This document shows positions 50,842-61,838 of a stretch of 64,000 bases of DNA, in pieces. This DNA is from Clostridium algoriphilum. GTDB taxonomy: Bacteria; Bacillota; Clostridia; Clostridiales; Clostridiaceae. The stretch is taken from positions 1 to 64,000 of the forward strand of contig NZ_JAIZZK010000015.1 of the NCBI RefSeq assembly GCF_020443705.1, in the 5' to 3' direction. Numbering within the stretch: the stretch's first letter is position 1; every line of letters starts with the position of its first letter. The notes under the pieces were generated by a model. It saw nothing but the letters and a program-made list of their open reading frames with translations, made no database searches and was not told where the DNA came from. The translations under genes and the position numbers were made by a program.

Positions 50842-52797
50842 ATGAGTTTTGATAATGAAGAAATTCAAACATATGATGTAACGGACTTAACTTCTCTAGA
50901 AAAGCTAGAGCCTGTACGAATAAGGCCTGGTATGTACATAGGGTCCACAGGAAGCAAAGGCCTGCATCATTGTATATGGGAGATTTTAGATAATTCCATA
51001 GATGAAATAGCTAATGGCTATGGCGATAAAGCTGAAATAATATTAAATAAAGATAAAAGTGTTACTATTATTGATAATGGTAGAGGAATTCCTACAGGAA
51101 TACACCCAATTAAAAATAAATCTGGTGTGGAAATGGTATTCACTGAACTTCATACTGGTGGAAAGTTTAATAATAAGAATTATAAGACTTCAGGAGGGCT
51201 TCATGGTGTTGGAGCAGCTGTTGTAAATGCATTATCAGAATGGTTACTAGTCGAGATAAAACAAAAGGGGAAAATTTTCACTCAAAGATTTGAATATGCC
51301 TATGATAAAGAGCTTAAAAGACTTATGCCAGGTACACCAGTTGGCAAGCTTGAGATAGTTGGAGAAACAAAACAAACGGGTAGTAAGGTTACTTTTATGC
51401 CTGATAAAAATGTGTTCACTACTTTGGAATTTAGTTCTGATTTTATTGATGAAAGATTACAAGAATTGGCGTTCCAAAATAAAGGAATTACTTTGGTTTT
51501 TGATGATAGAAGAAAAGAAGGAAATGTCCCAAAGGAGTATCACTCTGAACGTGGCCTTCTAGATTTTATAGATTATCTAAATGAGAGCAAAACACTTCTT
51601 CACAAAGAGCCTATATTCTATCAAGGTGAAAAAGAAATAAATGGATTACAATTATTTGGAGAAGTATGTATGCAATTTACTGACTCTACAACAGAATACA
51701 TTGCAAGCTATGTTAACAATATACCTACTACAGAATCAGGGACTCACGAAACAGGATTTAAAACAGGGATGACAAGGGCTTTTAAAGAAGGGGCTAGAAA
51801 GCTTAATCTTTTAAAAGAGAAAGATAAGGAATTTGAAGGTGACGATTTAAGAGAAGGAATGACTGCAATAGTTAGAATTAAAATAAGTAATCCAATCTTT
51901 GAAGGGCAAACTAAAAGTAAGCTAGGTAATAATGAGGCTTATAGCATAATGAATGAATTGAGTTATGTGAAAATACTAGAATGGATAGAAGACAATAAAG
52001 AAATGGCTACAAACATTATAAATAATGCCGTTTCTGCTGCTTCAAGGCGAGATAAAATAAAAAAAATCAATGAAGCCGAAAGAAAAAAGATAGGTAAAGG
52101 AGCTTCTCCTCTTGCTGGGAAAATTGCAGTATGTACTCTTAAAAATTCAGAGTTTACAGAGTTCATAGTGGTTGAGGGAGATTCGGCTGGTGGAAGTGCA
52201 AAACAAGCTAGGGATAGAAGGTTTCAAGCTATAATGCCATCAAAGGGCAAAATTATGAATACAGAAAAACAAAAGCTTGAGAATGTATTAGCTAGTGAAG
52301 AACTTAAAATATTTAACACTGCAATTGGAACAGGAGTTTTAGATAACTACAATGAGAAAAGTTTAAAATATGGTAAGATAATTATTTTAAGTGATGCAGA
52401 TGTTGATGGATATCATATTAGGACATTATGGATGACTTATATTTATAGATATATGAGGCAGTTGATTGCAAACGGTCATCTTTACATGGGAATGCCTCCA
52501 CTTTATAAGGTTTATAAGCAAACTAAAAATGGAGAAGTGGCAAAGTATGCATATAGTGATGAGCAATTAGAGAAGACTAAAAAAGAAATTGGAAAAGGTG
52601 CTTTTATTCAAAGGTATAAAGGTCTTGGAGAAATGAATCCAGATCAACTTTGGGAAACTACACTAAACCCTAATACCAGAACCTTGCAGCAAGTGACTAT
52701 AGAGGATGCAGCAAAGGCAGAGAAGATGGTTTCACTTCTAATGGGGGATGTGGTTGCACCTAGAAAAAGTTACATGTATAAATATGCAGAGTTTTAA
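50842..52797 (+). CDS. parE: DNA topoisomerase IV subunit B
   Basis: This ATPase subunit of type IIA topoisomerase decatenates chromosomes. The GHKL domain shows EILDNSIDEI, IDNGRGIPTGIHP and GGLHGVGAAVVNALS. The transducer follows, then the TOPRIM domain with VEGDSAGGSAKQARDRRFQAI and SDADVDGYHI. Length is 651 residues. GGAGG fits the ATG at 50842. It is followed by parC after 14 bases; the pairing and the paralogous context of Clostridium genomes, where gyrBA lies near the origin, support ParE rather than GyrB. Confidence 0.88.
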   Translation: MSFDNEEIQTYDVTDLTSLEKLEPVRIRPGMYIGSTGSKGLHHCIWEILDNSIDEIANGYGDKAEIILNKDKSVTIIDNGRGIPTGIHPIKNKSGVEMVFTELHTGGKFNNKNYKTSGGLHGVGAAVVNALSEWLLVEIKQKGKIFTQRFEYAYDKELKRLMPGTPVGKLEIVGETKQTGSKVTFMPDKNVFTTLEFSSDFIDERLQELAFQNKGITLVFDDRRKEGNVPKEYHSERGLLDFIDYLNESKTLLHKEPIFYQGEKEINGLQLFGEVCMQFTDSTTEYIASYVNNIPTTESGTHETGFKTGMTRAFKEGARKLNLLKEKDKEFEGDDLREGMTAIVRIKISNPIFEGQTKSKLGNNEAYSIMNELSYVKILEWIEDNKEMATNIINNAVSAASRRDKIKKINEAERKKIGKGASPLAGKIAVCTLKNSEFTEFIVVEGDSAGGSAKQARDRRFQAIMPSKGKIMNTEKQKLENVLASEELKIFNTAIGTGVLDNYNEKSLKYGKIIILSDADVDGYHIRTLWMTYIYRYMRQLIANGHLYMGMPPLYKVYKQTKNGEVAKYAYSDEQLEKTKKEIGKGAFIQRYKGLGEMNPDQLWETTLNPNTRTLQQVTIEDAAKAEKMVSLLMGDVVAPRKSYMYKYAEF

Positions 52798-52811
52798 GGA
52801 GGTTTTATTAA

Positions 52812-55733
52812 ATGGCAAAAGTAATTGACATACCTAAAGATAATAATATAATAATGACACCAATTGAAGAAGCAATGCCAGATAACTACCTTCCTTATGC
52901 TGTGGAGGTTGCAAGAGAAAGGGCACTGCCAGACGTAAGAGATGGTCTAAAACCAGTACATAGAAGAATTCTTTATGGTGCATATATGCTAAAAGCATTT
53001 CCGGACAAGCCATATTTTAAGTCAGCAAGAATTGTAGGAGATATTCTTGGTAAGTACCATCCACATGGAGATAGCTCTGTTTATGGTGCAATGGTTATCT
53101 TAGCACAGTCTTTTGCAACAAGAAAACCATTGATAGATGGCCATGGAAATTGGGGAAGTCAAGATGGAGATAACGCAGCTGCTATGCGTTATACTGAAGC
53201 AAGACTTTCTCCTATTGCTCTTGAAATGATAAGAGATATTGATAAAGGCGTCGTGGAAATGGTAGATAATTATTCGGACACAGAGAAGGAACCATCGGTT
53301 TTGCCATCAAGATATCCAAATCTACTGGTAAACGGAACCTTTGGTATAGCGGTCGGAATAGCAACAAATATACCACCACATAATCTAGGAGAAGTAATTG
53401 ATGGATTTCTAGCTTATGCTGACAATAAAGAAATTACAACAAAACAACTTATGAAATATATTAAAGGACCAGATTTACCAACCGGTGGTGTATTAATAGG
53501 TAAAAATGCAATAGAAACTGCCTATGAAACTGGAGAAGGTAGGGTAACTCTGCGCTCTAAAATGAAGATAGAAATGCTAGAAACTGGACGCCTTGGCATA
53601 GTAATTACAGAGTTTCCATATAGAAAAAATAAGGCAAAATTACTTCAATCTATTTCTGATATGACGGCCGAGAAAAAACATTTAAGAGCCTTAGAGTCTA
53701 TTATAGATATAAGAGACGAATCAGATAGAAGTGGACTTAGATCGGTTATTGAATTTAAAAAATCCACGGATAAGGATACTGCAACAAAGGTATTAAAATA
53801 TTTAATGATGAAAACAGAGCTTCAATGTAATGTAGCTTTTAACATGGTAGCTTTAGCAAATGGTAAACCTCAAACTATGGGGCTTAAAACTATATTAATG
53901 CATTACTTAAATCATCAAAAGGATGTTGTAACCAAAAGAACTCAAAGGGAACTAGATGTTGCAGAAAATAGATTTCATATTGTAGAAGGATTTATTAAAG
54001 CGATTGATGTAATGGATGAAATTATTATAACTATTAGAAAATCAAAGTCTAAAAAAGATGCTGGGCAAAATCTTATAGCCCAATTTAATTTTACAGAAAT
54101 TCAAACAGAGGCAATACTTGAACTTATGTTATATAGGCTAACAGGACTCGAAATAAAGATATTCACAAAAGAATATAAAAAATTAGAAATACTAATTAGG
54201 GGGTATAAAAAAATTCTTGGAAGTGAGCATGAACTTCTTAAAGTAATAAAATCTGAAATACTCGAGATAAAAGAAAAATATGATGATCCAAGAAGAACGG
54301 AAATTATAGAAGATGATAGTCAAGCAAAAATAGATGTGGAAGATATAATAGTTTCGGAAGACATTATGATAACTTTATCTAACGAGGGTTATATAAAGCG
54401 TGTCCCTATGAAATCTTATAATAGATCTAACATTAACATAGATGATATAGAGTATAGAGAAGGCGACTTTAATACATATTTGCTTCATACAAATACTAAG
54501 GATTCATTAATGATATTTACTGATATTGGAAATGTATATCAATTAAGAGGAGACTTAGTGCCAGAATATAAGTGGAGAGAAAAGGGCGAAAGACTAGATG
54601 CTCTTATGAGAGGTATAGATCTAACAAAAGAAAAAATAGTGGCTACTTTGTTACTAGGAGATTTATCTAATAATAAGGAATTTATATTCTTTACGAGTAA
54701 AGGAAATATAAAGAAAACACACCTCGATAAATTTATTACAAACTATAATAGATTAACTGCTTTAAAATTAAGAGAAAACGAAAAGTTACTTGACGTTAGG
54801 TTAAATGATAAGGAAAGGCAAGAAGCATTTTTAAAGATTTTTACTAAGGAAGGCCTTGAATTTTCTGTAGAAGAACCAGTACTTGAGGCTGTAGATAGAA
54901 ATATTGTCGGAACTCAGCTATTTAATCTCACCCTTAATGATGAGGTTACTGGATTAGAATTTGCCGAAGGATATGATTACAAAGAGTTTAATATTAGTGT
55001 AAATACTAAAGGTATCATAAAAATATCTGGGAAAAAAGTAAATTCTCGCGTTAGTACATATACTAAATCCACATCTATGCTGCTTATTTTTACGCAACAT
55101 GGATTAGTTCATAAATTACCTGGTTATATGGTTCAGAATGTCAATAAGAAAGGTACATGTATTAATACATTGCTAGATGATTTTAATCTTAATGATAAAA
55201 TAGTTGAAATTATATCTGTTGACGATTTCAATGAAGAGAGTAGTATTTATTTCTTTACATCAAAAGGATTTACAAAGCGATTAAAACTTTCTCAATTAGA
55301 CGGAGACTTCTGCTGGACTTTAGCTTATAAACTTAAAAGTGAAGATGATAAGTTAAACTTTGTAAAAATCAACAGGGATAATGTGGATAAAGATGCATTA
55401 ATTATTACAAAAAAGGCTATGTGTATAAGGTTTAATGCAAGTACTATTAAGTTTATGGGAAAAGGTGCATCAGGGGTAACCGGAATAAGCTTAAAAGAAA
55501 ATGATGAAGTTATATTCGTAAGTATGGTAGAGGTAAAAATAAAAACTAAAGAAGATTCTAATAAAGCCAATTCTGCGATTAATGAGAATATAAGTTTAAC
55601 AGTCAGTTCATCAAAAGGTGAAATAAAGACTATTGAATTAGATGACATAAATGTTCAAAATAGAGCAGGTAAGGGTAAAAGCTTAGCAACTTCACTACAA
55701 GATGATTATGTGGAGAATGTTATAATAAAGTAA
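52812..55733 (+). CDS. parC: DNA topoisomerase IV subunit A
   Basis: The breakage-reunion domain (about 1-480) has [12 protein letters not shown] (83-94), catalytic Tyr127 ([12 protein letters not shown]) and [33 protein letters not shown]. The C-terminal beta-pinwheel (about 510-973) is long. The canonical GyrA box is absent from the start of this domain; a weakly similar QNRAGKGK lies near the very end (about 953). Length (973 residues) is at the upper end for ParC. AAGGAGG precedes the ATG and parE lies 14 bases upstream, so both are co-transcribed. Confidence 0.9.
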   Translation: MAKVIDIPKDNNIIMTPIEEAMPDNYLPYAVEVARERALPDVRDGLKPVHRRILYGAYMLKAFPDKPYFKSARIVGDILGKYHPHGDSSVYGAMVILAQSFATRKPLIDGHGNWGSQDGDNAAAMRYTEARLSPIALEMIRDIDKGVVEMVDNYSDTEKEPSVLPSRYPNLLVNGTFGIAVGIATNIPPHNLGEVIDGFLAYADNKEITTKQLMKYIKGPDLPTGGVLIGKNAIETAYETGEGRVTLRSKMKIEMLETGRLGIVITEFPYRKNKAKLLQSISDMTAEKKHLRALESIIDIRDESDRSGLRSVIEFKKSTDKDTATKVLKYLMMKTELQCNVAFNMVALANGKPQTMGLKTILMHYLNHQKDVVTKRTQRELDVAENRFHIVEGFIKAIDVMDEIIITIRKSKSKKDAGQNLIAQFNFTEIQTEAILELMLYRLTGLEIKIFTKEYKKLEILIRGYKKILGSEHELLKVIKSEILEIKEKYDDPRRTEIIEDDSQAKIDVEDIIVSEDIMITLSNEGYIKRVPMKSYNRSNINIDDIEYREGDFNTYLLHTNTKDSLMIFTDIGNVYQLRGDLVPEYKWREKGERLDALMRGIDLTKEKIVATLLLGDLSNNKEFIFFTSKGNIKKTHLDKFITNYNRLTALKLRENEKLLDVRLNDKERQEAFLKIFTKEGLEFSVEEPVLEAVDRNIVGTQLFNLTLNDEVTGLEFAEGYDYKEFNISVNTKGIIKISGKKVNSRVSTYTKSTSMLLIFTQHGLVHKLPGYMVQNVNKKGTCINTLLDDFNLNDKIVEIISVDDFNEESSIYFFTSKGFTKRLKLSQLDGDFCWTLAYKLKSEDDKLNFVKINRDNVDKDALIITKKAMCIRFNASTIKFMGKGASGVTGISLKENDEVIFVSMVEVKIKTKEDSNKANSAINENISLTVSSSKGEIKTIELDDINVQNRAGKGKSLATSLQDDYVENVIIK

Positions 55734-55741
55734 AAATAAAA

Positions 55742-55788
55742 AAGACATAGACTAAAAATTAAATAAAACTTAATTTTAGTGTGTCTTC
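55742..55788. terminator. bidirectional terminator
   Basis: AAGACATAGACTAAAAATTAA pairs imperfectly with TTAATTTTAGTGTGTCTT, between the convergent parC and GtrA genes, with T-rich flanks on both strands. Confidence 0.75.
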
Positions 55789-56258
55789 TTTTTATTAAAA
55801 ATAAAAAATTTATTGACTAAAAATCCAAGTATGCCTAAAACAATGGAATTTATTATCATGGATATGTTGAGCCATAGGTGATTTAAATTCATTATATGTC
55901 TTTGGTTATGAATAAGATGATTATGCATAAGATGGATTAAAGGATTTCTACTTGTTAACAGAACCAATAATAAGCTATTCAAAATCATAGTGAAAAATAA
56001 TACAGAGGCATATTGCAAATAAGCTCCTTTAGGAGAAGTTTCTCTAAAGGTGAATTTCTTATTTAAGTTATAACCACAGACAGAATAAATTGAAAATGCT
56101 ATCATATTAAAGAAAAATAAAGTTATTCCATGAGTTATGCCAGTGGTATATGACAAAATGTTTAATATTGAAATTTCTATTAGAGTATTGGAAGCACCAA
56201 CTACACTATACTTAACAAATTGAGCTAAGGACTGTTTTTTTTTATTTTTATTATTCAT
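55776..56258 (-). CDS. GtrA family membrane protein
   Basis: The 160-residue protein has four helices and the GtrA start QFVKYSVVGASNTLIEISILNIL, then NKKFTFRE (the conserved N-x-x-F-T-F motif) and the last helix with GFLVNKFFIF. GtrA proteins help move lipid-linked sugars across the membrane or attach to wall glycosylation systems. No glycosyltransferase lies next to it. A His/Asn-rich loop (about 112-133) is unusual. Confidence 0.88.
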   Translation of the reverse strand: MNNKNKKKQSLAQFVKYSVVGASNTLIEISILNILSYTTGITHGITLFFFNMIAFSIYSVCGYNLNKKFTFRETSPKGAYLQYASVLFFTMILNSLLLVLLTSRNPLIHLMHNHLIHNQRHIMNLNHLWLNISMIINSIVLGILGFLVNKFFIFNKKKTH

Positions 56259-56498
56259 AAAATTTCATTCTTAAATAAAATATGTTTAAGAAATTAGTCA
56301 CCAACCTTTCCCTAAAAGTATATTAAAATTTGTCAACATGTAATAGTGTACAACAAAATAAAATAAAATAATACAAAAATATTTCCATCTATTATAGTAT
56401 ATTTGTATATATTGTTATAAAAAAATATAAGAATTATGCGATGAAGATTGTAGTAGCTAGAAAGTAATTTGATATAATATGAATTCGAAGGTGATTAT

Positions 56499-57755
56499 AT
56501 GGAAAAAATAATATTGGAAAATGGGATAAAGTTATTATATAAAAAATCAGAAAATAATCTGACTTCTTTTACCATAGGGTTTAATGCAGGTGCAAATCAA
56601 GAGGATAACGAACATCTAGGAATTGCTCATGCAGTGGAACATATGATTTTTAAGGGTACAACTTCCCGTAGTGAGTACGAGATAAATAAGTTATGTGATG
56701 AAACCTTTGGTTTTTGTAATGCGATGACAAACTATCCCTACGTAGTATACTATGGCACCACTTTAGATGAAGAGTTCGAAAAGGGGTTTGAAATTTATGC
56801 GGATATTCTTCTAAACCCAATTTTTCCTGAACAAGGATTCAAGGAGGAAATAGATGTGATCGACGCTGAACTTAAAGAATGGAAAGATGATTTATATCAG
56901 TTTTGCGAAGATTCCATGTTTTATAATGCGTTTGATAAGAGAAGATTAAAGAACTTAATTATAGGTACGCAAGAAAGCATCCATGATATTACAATAAAAC
57001 AGATAAAAAACTTTTATGAGCAAAATTATACTTCAAATAATTGCGTAATAAGTGTAGTGTCGTCTATGAGCCTACAGAAGATTTTAGATATAGTGGAAAA
57101 ACATATGGGTAACTTTAATACTAAATTAATCAATAACAGTAAGAATATTCAAGAAATAAAAGAATATACATATGAATATAATAAACCTGGCACATATTAT
57201 GAATATAGAGATGACTTGCAAGGTGCTAAAATTCAATATTGTTTTACAATACATGATTTAAGCAGGAGAGAGATAAGCGCTTTAAAACTATTTAACTTAG
57301 TTTTCGGAGATGGAACAAGTAGTATATTGTTTGATGAAATTAGAACTAAGAGGGGACTTGTCTATGATATAGGAAGTTTTATTAAAAATGAAACAGGAAT
57401 TAAACTTTTTACTATATCCCTTGGAACTTCATATGAGAATGTTTACAAAACTATAGAAATCATTGATAATGAAATAGAAAAAGTTAAAGAACTCAAGAGT
57501 TTTTTTGATCAAAAGAGTATTTTAAAATTATGTAAAAGTTACAAATTGAGAAGAATGATAGCACTCGAGAAATCAATACAGACTAGCATGAGTTTATGTG
57601 TATATGAAATCATGTATTACGATGGTGAAAGTATTTTTTCGGAATTTGATGGAATGAAAAACATTACAGAGGAAGAAATAATGAAAGTAGTAAACAAAGT
57701 TTTAGTGAATGCTACAATACAAGTATTGATGCCAAATGCAGGAAGTAGGAGATAG
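56499..57755 (+). CDS. M16 family zinc peptidase
   Basis: The 418-residue protein has the inverted zinc motif HAVEH (44-48, with E47 catalytic) followed by MIFKGT, and the later Glu in EIDVIDAELKEW. The second M16 domain (about 220-400) has the R-T-K-R-G-L-V-Y-D-I-G segment. It is a single-chain processing peptidase like YmxG/PqqL-type enzymes. AAGGTGAT precedes the ATG. recJ follows after two bases, with its ribosome binding site inside this gene, so the two are co-translated. Confidence 0.9.
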   Translation: MEKIILENGIKLLYKKSENNLTSFTIGFNAGANQEDNEHLGIAHAVEHMIFKGTTSRSEYEINKLCDETFGFCNAMTNYPYVVYYGTTLDEEFEKGFEIYADILLNPIFPEQGFKEEIDVIDAELKEWKDDLYQFCEDSMFYNAFDKRRLKNLIIGTQESIHDITIKQIKNFYEQNYTSNNCVISVVSSMSLQKILDIVEKHMGNFNTKLINNSKNIQEIKEYTYEYNKPGTYYEYRDDLQGAKIQYCFTIHDLSRREISALKLFNLVFGDGTSSILFDEIRTKRGLVYDIGSFIKNETGIKLFTISLGTSYENVYKTIEIIDNEIEKVKELKSFFDQKSILKLCKSYKLRRMIALEKSIQTSMSLCVYEIMYYDGESIFSEFDGMKNITEEEIMKVVNKVLVNATIQVLMPNAGSRR

Positions 57756-57757
57756 AT

Positions 57758-59527
57758 ATGGAGAAAAAGTGGTTACTAAGAAATACCTCTAAAGATATTT
57801 GTTCTTTAGCAAAAAACTCAGGTGTAAGTGAGGTTATAGCTAAGATTTTAATTAATAGAGGATTTGATAATGCATTAGATATTAAAAAATTTATGAGAGC
57901 TAGTATAGATGATTTATATGATCCATTTTTGATGAAAGATATGGAAAAAGCTACAAGTTTAATCCAATTAGCTATTGAAAATAAAGAAAAAATCGTAGTA
58001 TATGGAGATTACGATGCAGATGGAGTAACTAGCACTGTTATAATGTATAAGGCATTAAAGATATGCGGTGCGAATGTAGAATACTATGTCCCAGATAGAG
58101 AACATGAAGGTTATGGCATAAATAGTGATAGGATAAGGAAATTAAATGAAGCTGGGTTTCAAGTTGTTTTAACTTGCGATAATGGAATTGCTGCTATGCA
58201 GCAGGTTACATTAGCAAAAGAATTAGGGATGACTGTTATAATAACTGACCACCATGAACTCCAATTTGTAGAAGATAGTGAAGGGGTTAGAACTTTTAAA
58301 ATACCTTCAGCAGATGCAGTAATTAATCCGAAACAAAAAGCATGTAATTATCCCTTTAAGCAATTATGTGGTGCAGGTATTGCTTTTAAGTTTGTACAAG
58401 CACTATACATGAAATGTGGAATCAAAAATGAAAACGTCAAGGAATTTTTAGAAATAGCAGGAATAGGTACTATTTGCGACGTAGTGGATTTAGTTGACGA
58501 GAACAGAATAATTGCTAAAAATGCATTAGAGATGTTAACCAACACAAAAAATCTTGGCTTAAAATGTCTAAAGGAAATATTAAGCATTAATGATAAAGAG
58601 ATAAAGTGCTATCATGTTGGCTTTCAGATTGGGCCATGCATAAATGCTACCGGAAGGTTAGAATCTGCAGCTATATCGGTTGAATTGCTTCTATGTGAGG
58701 ATGAGAATAGAGCAAAGGAACTAGCCAAAATATTATTTGAACTTAATAAGAAAAGACAAGAGATGACTACTGAAAATGTGGAAGAGGTAATAGAGGTAAT
58801 ACAAAATTCTACTTTTAAAAATGATAAAGTATTGGTAATCTATAAAGATACTATTCATGAGAGTATAGCAGGAATCGTAGCAGGACGCGTTAGAGAAACT
58901 TTTAATGTGCCAACAATAATATTAACTAAAGGAAAAGAGAACCCAAAAGGTTCAGCAAGATCTATTAACGAATATAATTTATTTGAAGAATTAATAAAAT
59001 GTAGAGAGTTACTCGAAAAATTTGGAGGTCATCCAATGGCTGCTGGTCTTTCTATAAAAGAAGAAAATATAGAAAAGTTAAGGCTAAAATTAAACAGCAT
59101 CTGCAGCTTAACCGATGATGATATTAAGCCGAAAGTAAGAATAGATCAGCGAATGCAACTAAATAAGATAAATTATGAAATGATTTATGAGCTCGAATTG
59201 TTAGAGCCCTTTGGTAAAGGTAATTCAACTCCATTACTTGCAGAAAAGAATATCTCAATTTTAAAAATAGATATTTTGGGGAAAAATGCTAATACATTAA
59301 AGATAAAATGCATGATGCCTGGAGTAAGTAAAACGATTGATGGAATTTGTTTTAACAGAGTTGATGAATTTATTGAAATGCTTAACGATAAATATGGTGA
59401 AGATCATATGAATTATATTGAGAATCCACGAGGATTAAAATTAGATTTAATTTTTTCGCCTCAGATTAATGAATATAATGGACGTAAATCCATCCAATTA
59501 AAAATCTTAGAATTCAAGCTTAGCTAA
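57758..59527 (+). CDS. recJ: single-stranded-DNA-specific exonuclease RecJ
   Basis: This is a 5'-3' single-strand exonuclease for recombination and repair. The DHH motifs are VYGDYDADGVTS (about 81-92), CDNG, TDHHE (about 165-169) and GAGIAFKF; the DHHA1 part contains GRVRETFNVPTIIL, KGSARS and GGHPMAAGLSI; an OB fold follows to residue 589. Length is normal. The M16 peptidase gene lies directly upstream and a terminator directly downstream. Confidence 0.93.
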   Translation: MEKKWLLRNTSKDICSLAKNSGVSEVIAKILINRGFDNALDIKKFMRASIDDLYDPFLMKDMEKATSLIQLAIENKEKIVVYGDYDADGVTSTVIMYKALKICGANVEYYVPDREHEGYGINSDRIRKLNEAGFQVVLTCDNGIAAMQQVTLAKELGMTVIITDHHELQFVEDSEGVRTFKIPSADAVINPKQKACNYPFKQLCGAGIAFKFVQALYMKCGIKNENVKEFLEIAGIGTICDVVDLVDENRIIAKNALEMLTNTKNLGLKCLKEILSINDKEIKCYHVGFQIGPCINATGRLESAAISVELLLCEDENRAKELAKILFELNKKRQEMTTENVEEVIEVIQNSTFKNDKVLVIYKDTIHESIAGIVAGRVRETFNVPTIILTKGKENPKGSARSINEYNLFEELIKCRELLEKFGGHPMAAGLSIKEENIEKLRLKLNSICSLTDDDIKPKVRIDQRMQLNKINYEMIYELELLEPFGKGNSTPLLAEKNISILKIDILGKNANTLKIKCMMPGVSKTIDGICFNRVDEFIEMLNDKYGEDHMNYIENPRGLKLDLIFSPQINEYNGRKSIQLKILEFKLS

Positions 59528-59532
59528 GTTAA

Positions 59533-59560
59533 AGGCACATAGACTTATATCTATGTGCCT
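59533..59560 (+). terminator. terminator of recJ
   Basis: AGGCACATAGA / TCTATGTGCCT is a perfect 11-bp stem with a 6-base loop followed by CTATTTAT. It starts 6 bases after the recJ stop. Confidence 0.8.
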
Positions 59561-59580
59561 CTATTTATATCATTTTCGTA

Positions 59581-59763
59581 TTATAAATTTCTTTCATATT
59601 GTTCTACCATTTTTTTTACCATTTGCCCACCAACAGAACCACATTGTCTTGAAGTCAAGTTACCATTGTAATCTGTGAAAGGTACTCCTAATTCTTTTGC
59701 AGTCTCCATCTTAAATGAATATAATCCTGCTTTTGCTCCAGGTACTAATTGTCTGTTTGCCAT
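59581..59763 (-). CDS. small acid-soluble spore protein, alpha/beta type
   Basis: The 60-residue protein has the SASP signature: A-K-x-G-L-x-x-F-K-M-E-x-A-x-E-L-G-V (the GPR protease region) and L-T-S-R-Q-C-G-S-V-G-G-Q-M-V-K-K-M-V. It coats DNA in the dormant spore, giving UV and heat resistance, and is degraded at germination. It contains a Cys (RQCGS) where the next two have Asn. AGGAGTG precedes the ATG and a forespore promoter lies 40 bases upstream. Confidence 0.95.
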   Translation of the reverse strand: MANRQLVPGAKAGLYSFKMETAKELGVPFTDYNGNLTSRQCGSVGGQMVKKMVEQYERNL

Positions 59764-59800
59764 TTGTCAATCACTCCTTCTATAATTTATTTTGGTATGA

Positions 59801-59830
59801 TAGTATTTTGTGCAGATATTTTAATTATAT
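59801..59830 (-). promoter_or_regulatory. forespore-type promoter of the first SASP gene
   Basis: On the minus strand ATATA, an 18-base spacer and AATACTA match sigma-G with one change (A for C at the first -10 position). The block AATATCTGCACAAAATACTA is identical before the SASP gene at 60245. Confidence 0.5.
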
Positions 59831-60003
59831 AACAGCAAATTAGAGGGAAATAAGACAAGTAAAACATTTTAAATTACTAACTTCCATCATATGAAAGGTT
59901 TCAATGAAATTCATACTAATTACATAAATTAAAAAGAGTTTTATTATTTTTTTATAAAACCATGATTAAAAAATACTTATATGGAATAAAAAAATCATAA
60001 AGT

Positions 60004-60034
60004 AAAGAGGTATATGTCTCGCATATACCTCTTT
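60004..60034 (-). terminator. terminator of the middle SASP gene
   Basis: AAAGAGGTATATG / CATATACCTCTTT is a perfect 13-bp stem with a 5-base loop, 20 bases past the stop on the minus strand, followed by TTTATGATTTTTTT. Confidence 0.75.
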
Positions 60035-60053
60035 ACAAAATTTAAATTTAAAA

Positions 60054-60245
60054 TTATAAGTTTTTCTCGTATTGTTCTACCATTTTCTTTGTCATCTGTC
60101 CGCCAACTGATCCGTTTTGTCTAGATGTAAGATCGCCGTTATAACCATCTTTTAAATCTACTCCAACTTCTTGAGCTGCTTCCATTTTAAATTTGTTTAG
60201 TCCTGCTCTTGCTTCTGGTACTAATGTTCTATTTCTGCTTGTCAT
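60054..60245 (-). CDS. small acid-soluble spore protein, alpha/beta type
   Basis: The 63-residue SASP differs from the one at 60355 at only a few positions (for example Ser for Asn at 3, Gln for Lys at 24). It has F-K-M-E-A-A-Q-E-V-G-V, the D-G-Y-N-G-D-L-T-S-R-Q-N-G-S-V-G-G DNA-binding region and the usual K-K-M-V-E-Q-Y-E end. It has its own promoter (60283-60312) and terminator (60004-60034). Confidence 0.95.
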   Translation of the reverse strand: MTSRNRTLVPEARAGLNKFKMEAAQEVGVDLKDGYNGDLTSRQNGSVGGQMTKKMVEQYEKNL

Positions 60246-60282
60246 AATAAATCACTCCTTCTTTAATTTATTTATACTACGA

Positions 60283-60312
60283 TAGTATTTTGTGCAGATA
60301 TTAAAAATATAT
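60283..60312 (-). promoter_or_regulatory. forespore-type promoter of the middle SASP gene
   Basis: ATATA, 18 bases and AATACTA on the minus strand. Spacer and -10 match the 59801-59830 promoter, so the two genes share regulation through a duplicated upstream region. Confidence 0.5.
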
Positions 60313-60354
60313 AACTGAATATTGGAGGATAATAAGGAAAGAATATCATTTTAA

Positions 60355-60546
60355 TTATAAATTTTTCTCGTACTGTTCTACCATTTTTTTTGTCATCTGT
60401 CCGCCAACTGATCCATTTTGTCTTGAAGTAAGATCGCCATTGTAACCATCTTTTAAATCTACTCCAACTTCTTTAGCAGCTTCCATTTTGAATTTGTTTA
60501 ATCCTGCTCTTGCCTCTGGTACTAATGTTCTGTTTCTATTTGTCAT
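60355..60546 (-). CDS. small acid-soluble spore protein, alpha/beta type
   Basis: The 63-residue SASP is nearly identical to the 60054 product, so a recent tandem duplication is clear. AAAGGAGGT, the strongest ribosome binding site of the three, precedes the ATG. Its upstream region lacks the AATATCTGCACAAAATACTA block; ACTACTA about 40 bases upstream is a poorer -10. No terminator separates it from the next SASP gene, so read-through is possible. Confidence 0.95.
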   Translation of the reverse strand: MTNRNRTLVPEARAGLNKFKMEAAKEVGVDLKDGYNGDLTSRQNGSVGGQMTKKMVEQYEKNL

Positions 60547-60764
60547 TATAATTACCTCCTTTTTTGTAGATTATTTGTTACTAGTAGTTTAACCGTATAA
60601 TTCTTTATTATTTTAGTGAATTGAAGGGTAGTTTTGAAAATTATATAGTCTTTAGAAGATTATGGAGAATTTAATTTTTTGTTAAATGACGAACTTTTCA
60701 CGTTCATTAGTATATAATGATGTAGAATATATTGAGTAAAGCTGTTTTTAAAAGGAGTGTTAAT

Positions 60765-61838
60765 GTGGGAAAACACAAAATAATAATGACTGGTGGAGGT
60801 TCAGCGGGGCATGTAACACCAAATCTTGCGCTTGTACCAAAACTTAAAAGTTTGGATTATGAAATAGAATACATTGGAACAAAAGAAGGAATTGAGAGAA
60901 AGATAATAGAGGGCGAGAATATAAAATATTTTCCTATATCCAGTGGAAAATTACGAAGATATTTTGATGTAAAAAATTTTACAGACCCTTTAAAAGTAAT
61001 TAAAGGTATTTTTGACGCAAAAAAAATTATAAAAAGACAAAAACCTGATATAGTTTTTTCTAAAGGGGGGTTTGTTTCCGTACCTGTAGTGCTTGCTGCA
61101 TTTTTTAGTAGAGTGCCAGTGATTGCTCATGAATGTGATATTACTCCAGGACTTGCTAATAAATTAGCAGCTCCTTATTGTACAAAGGTATGCGTAACTT
61201 TTCCAGAAGCATTAAAAGAAATAAAAAATGGAAAAGGAGTTGTAACAGGTAATCCTATAAGACGCGAACTATTTGAAGGAAGTAAAACAAAAGCATATGA
61301 AATATGTGGTTTTAAAAATAAAAAACCAGTATTAATGATAATAGGTGGAAGTTTAGGATCTAAAGTTATAAATGAAGTTATAAGAGCAAAACTTGAAAAA
61401 TTAGTTTTAGAGTATAATATTATTCATATTTGTGGTAGTAATAATATTGATAAATCACTTCTGGATAAAAATGGTTATAAACAATTTGAATATACAAAAG
61501 ATGAATTACCTCATTTATTGGCAAGTGCGGATATTGTGGTGTCTAGGGCAGGAGCAAATGTAATTTTTGAACTTTTAGCACTAAAAAAACCAAATTTGTT
61601 AATTCCATTATCAGCTAAAGCCAGTCGTGGTGATCAAATACTTAATGCAAAATCATTTGAAAAAAGTGGATATAGTATGGTTATTCAAGATGAGGAGCTA
61701 ACTCCTGATAATTTAGAAACAAAAATTAAAGAATTGTACACCGATAGATATAAATATATTGAAAATATGAACAAAAATAACACAGAAAAAAGCATTGATT
61801 TAATAGTAGATTTAATAGAAAAATATAGGAAAAGATAA
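60765..61838 (+). CDS. murG: UDP-N-acetylglucosamine transferase MurG
   Basis: This is the glycosyltransferase that makes lipid II from lipid I on the inner face of the membrane. The N-terminal domain has [16 protein letters not shown] (6-21) and [15 protein letters not shown]; the C-terminal domain has [13 protein letters not shown] and the UDP-GlcNAc site [14 protein letters not shown], then [13 protein letters not shown] at 60732 is in frame, but AAAAGGAGTG fits a GTG at 60765, which gives the usual 357 residues. It stands apart from any mur/fts cluster. Confidence 0.93.
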   Translation: MGKHKIIMTGGGSAGHVTPNLALVPKLKSLDYEIEYIGTKEGIERKIIEGENIKYFPISSGKLRRYFDVKNFTDPLKVIKGIFDAKKIIKRQKPDIVFSKGGFVSVPVVLAAFFSRVPVIAHECDITPGLANKLAAPYCTKVCVTFPEALKEIKNGKGVVTGNPIRRELFEGSKTKAYEICGFKNKKPVLMIIGGSLGSKVINEVIRAKLEKLVLEYNIIHICGSNNIDKSLLDKNGYKQFEYTKDELPHLLASADIVVSRAGANVIFELLALKKPNLLIPLSAKASRGDQILNAKSFEKSGYSMVIQDEELTPDNLETKIKELYTDRYKYIENMNKNNTEKSIDLIVDLIEKYRKR

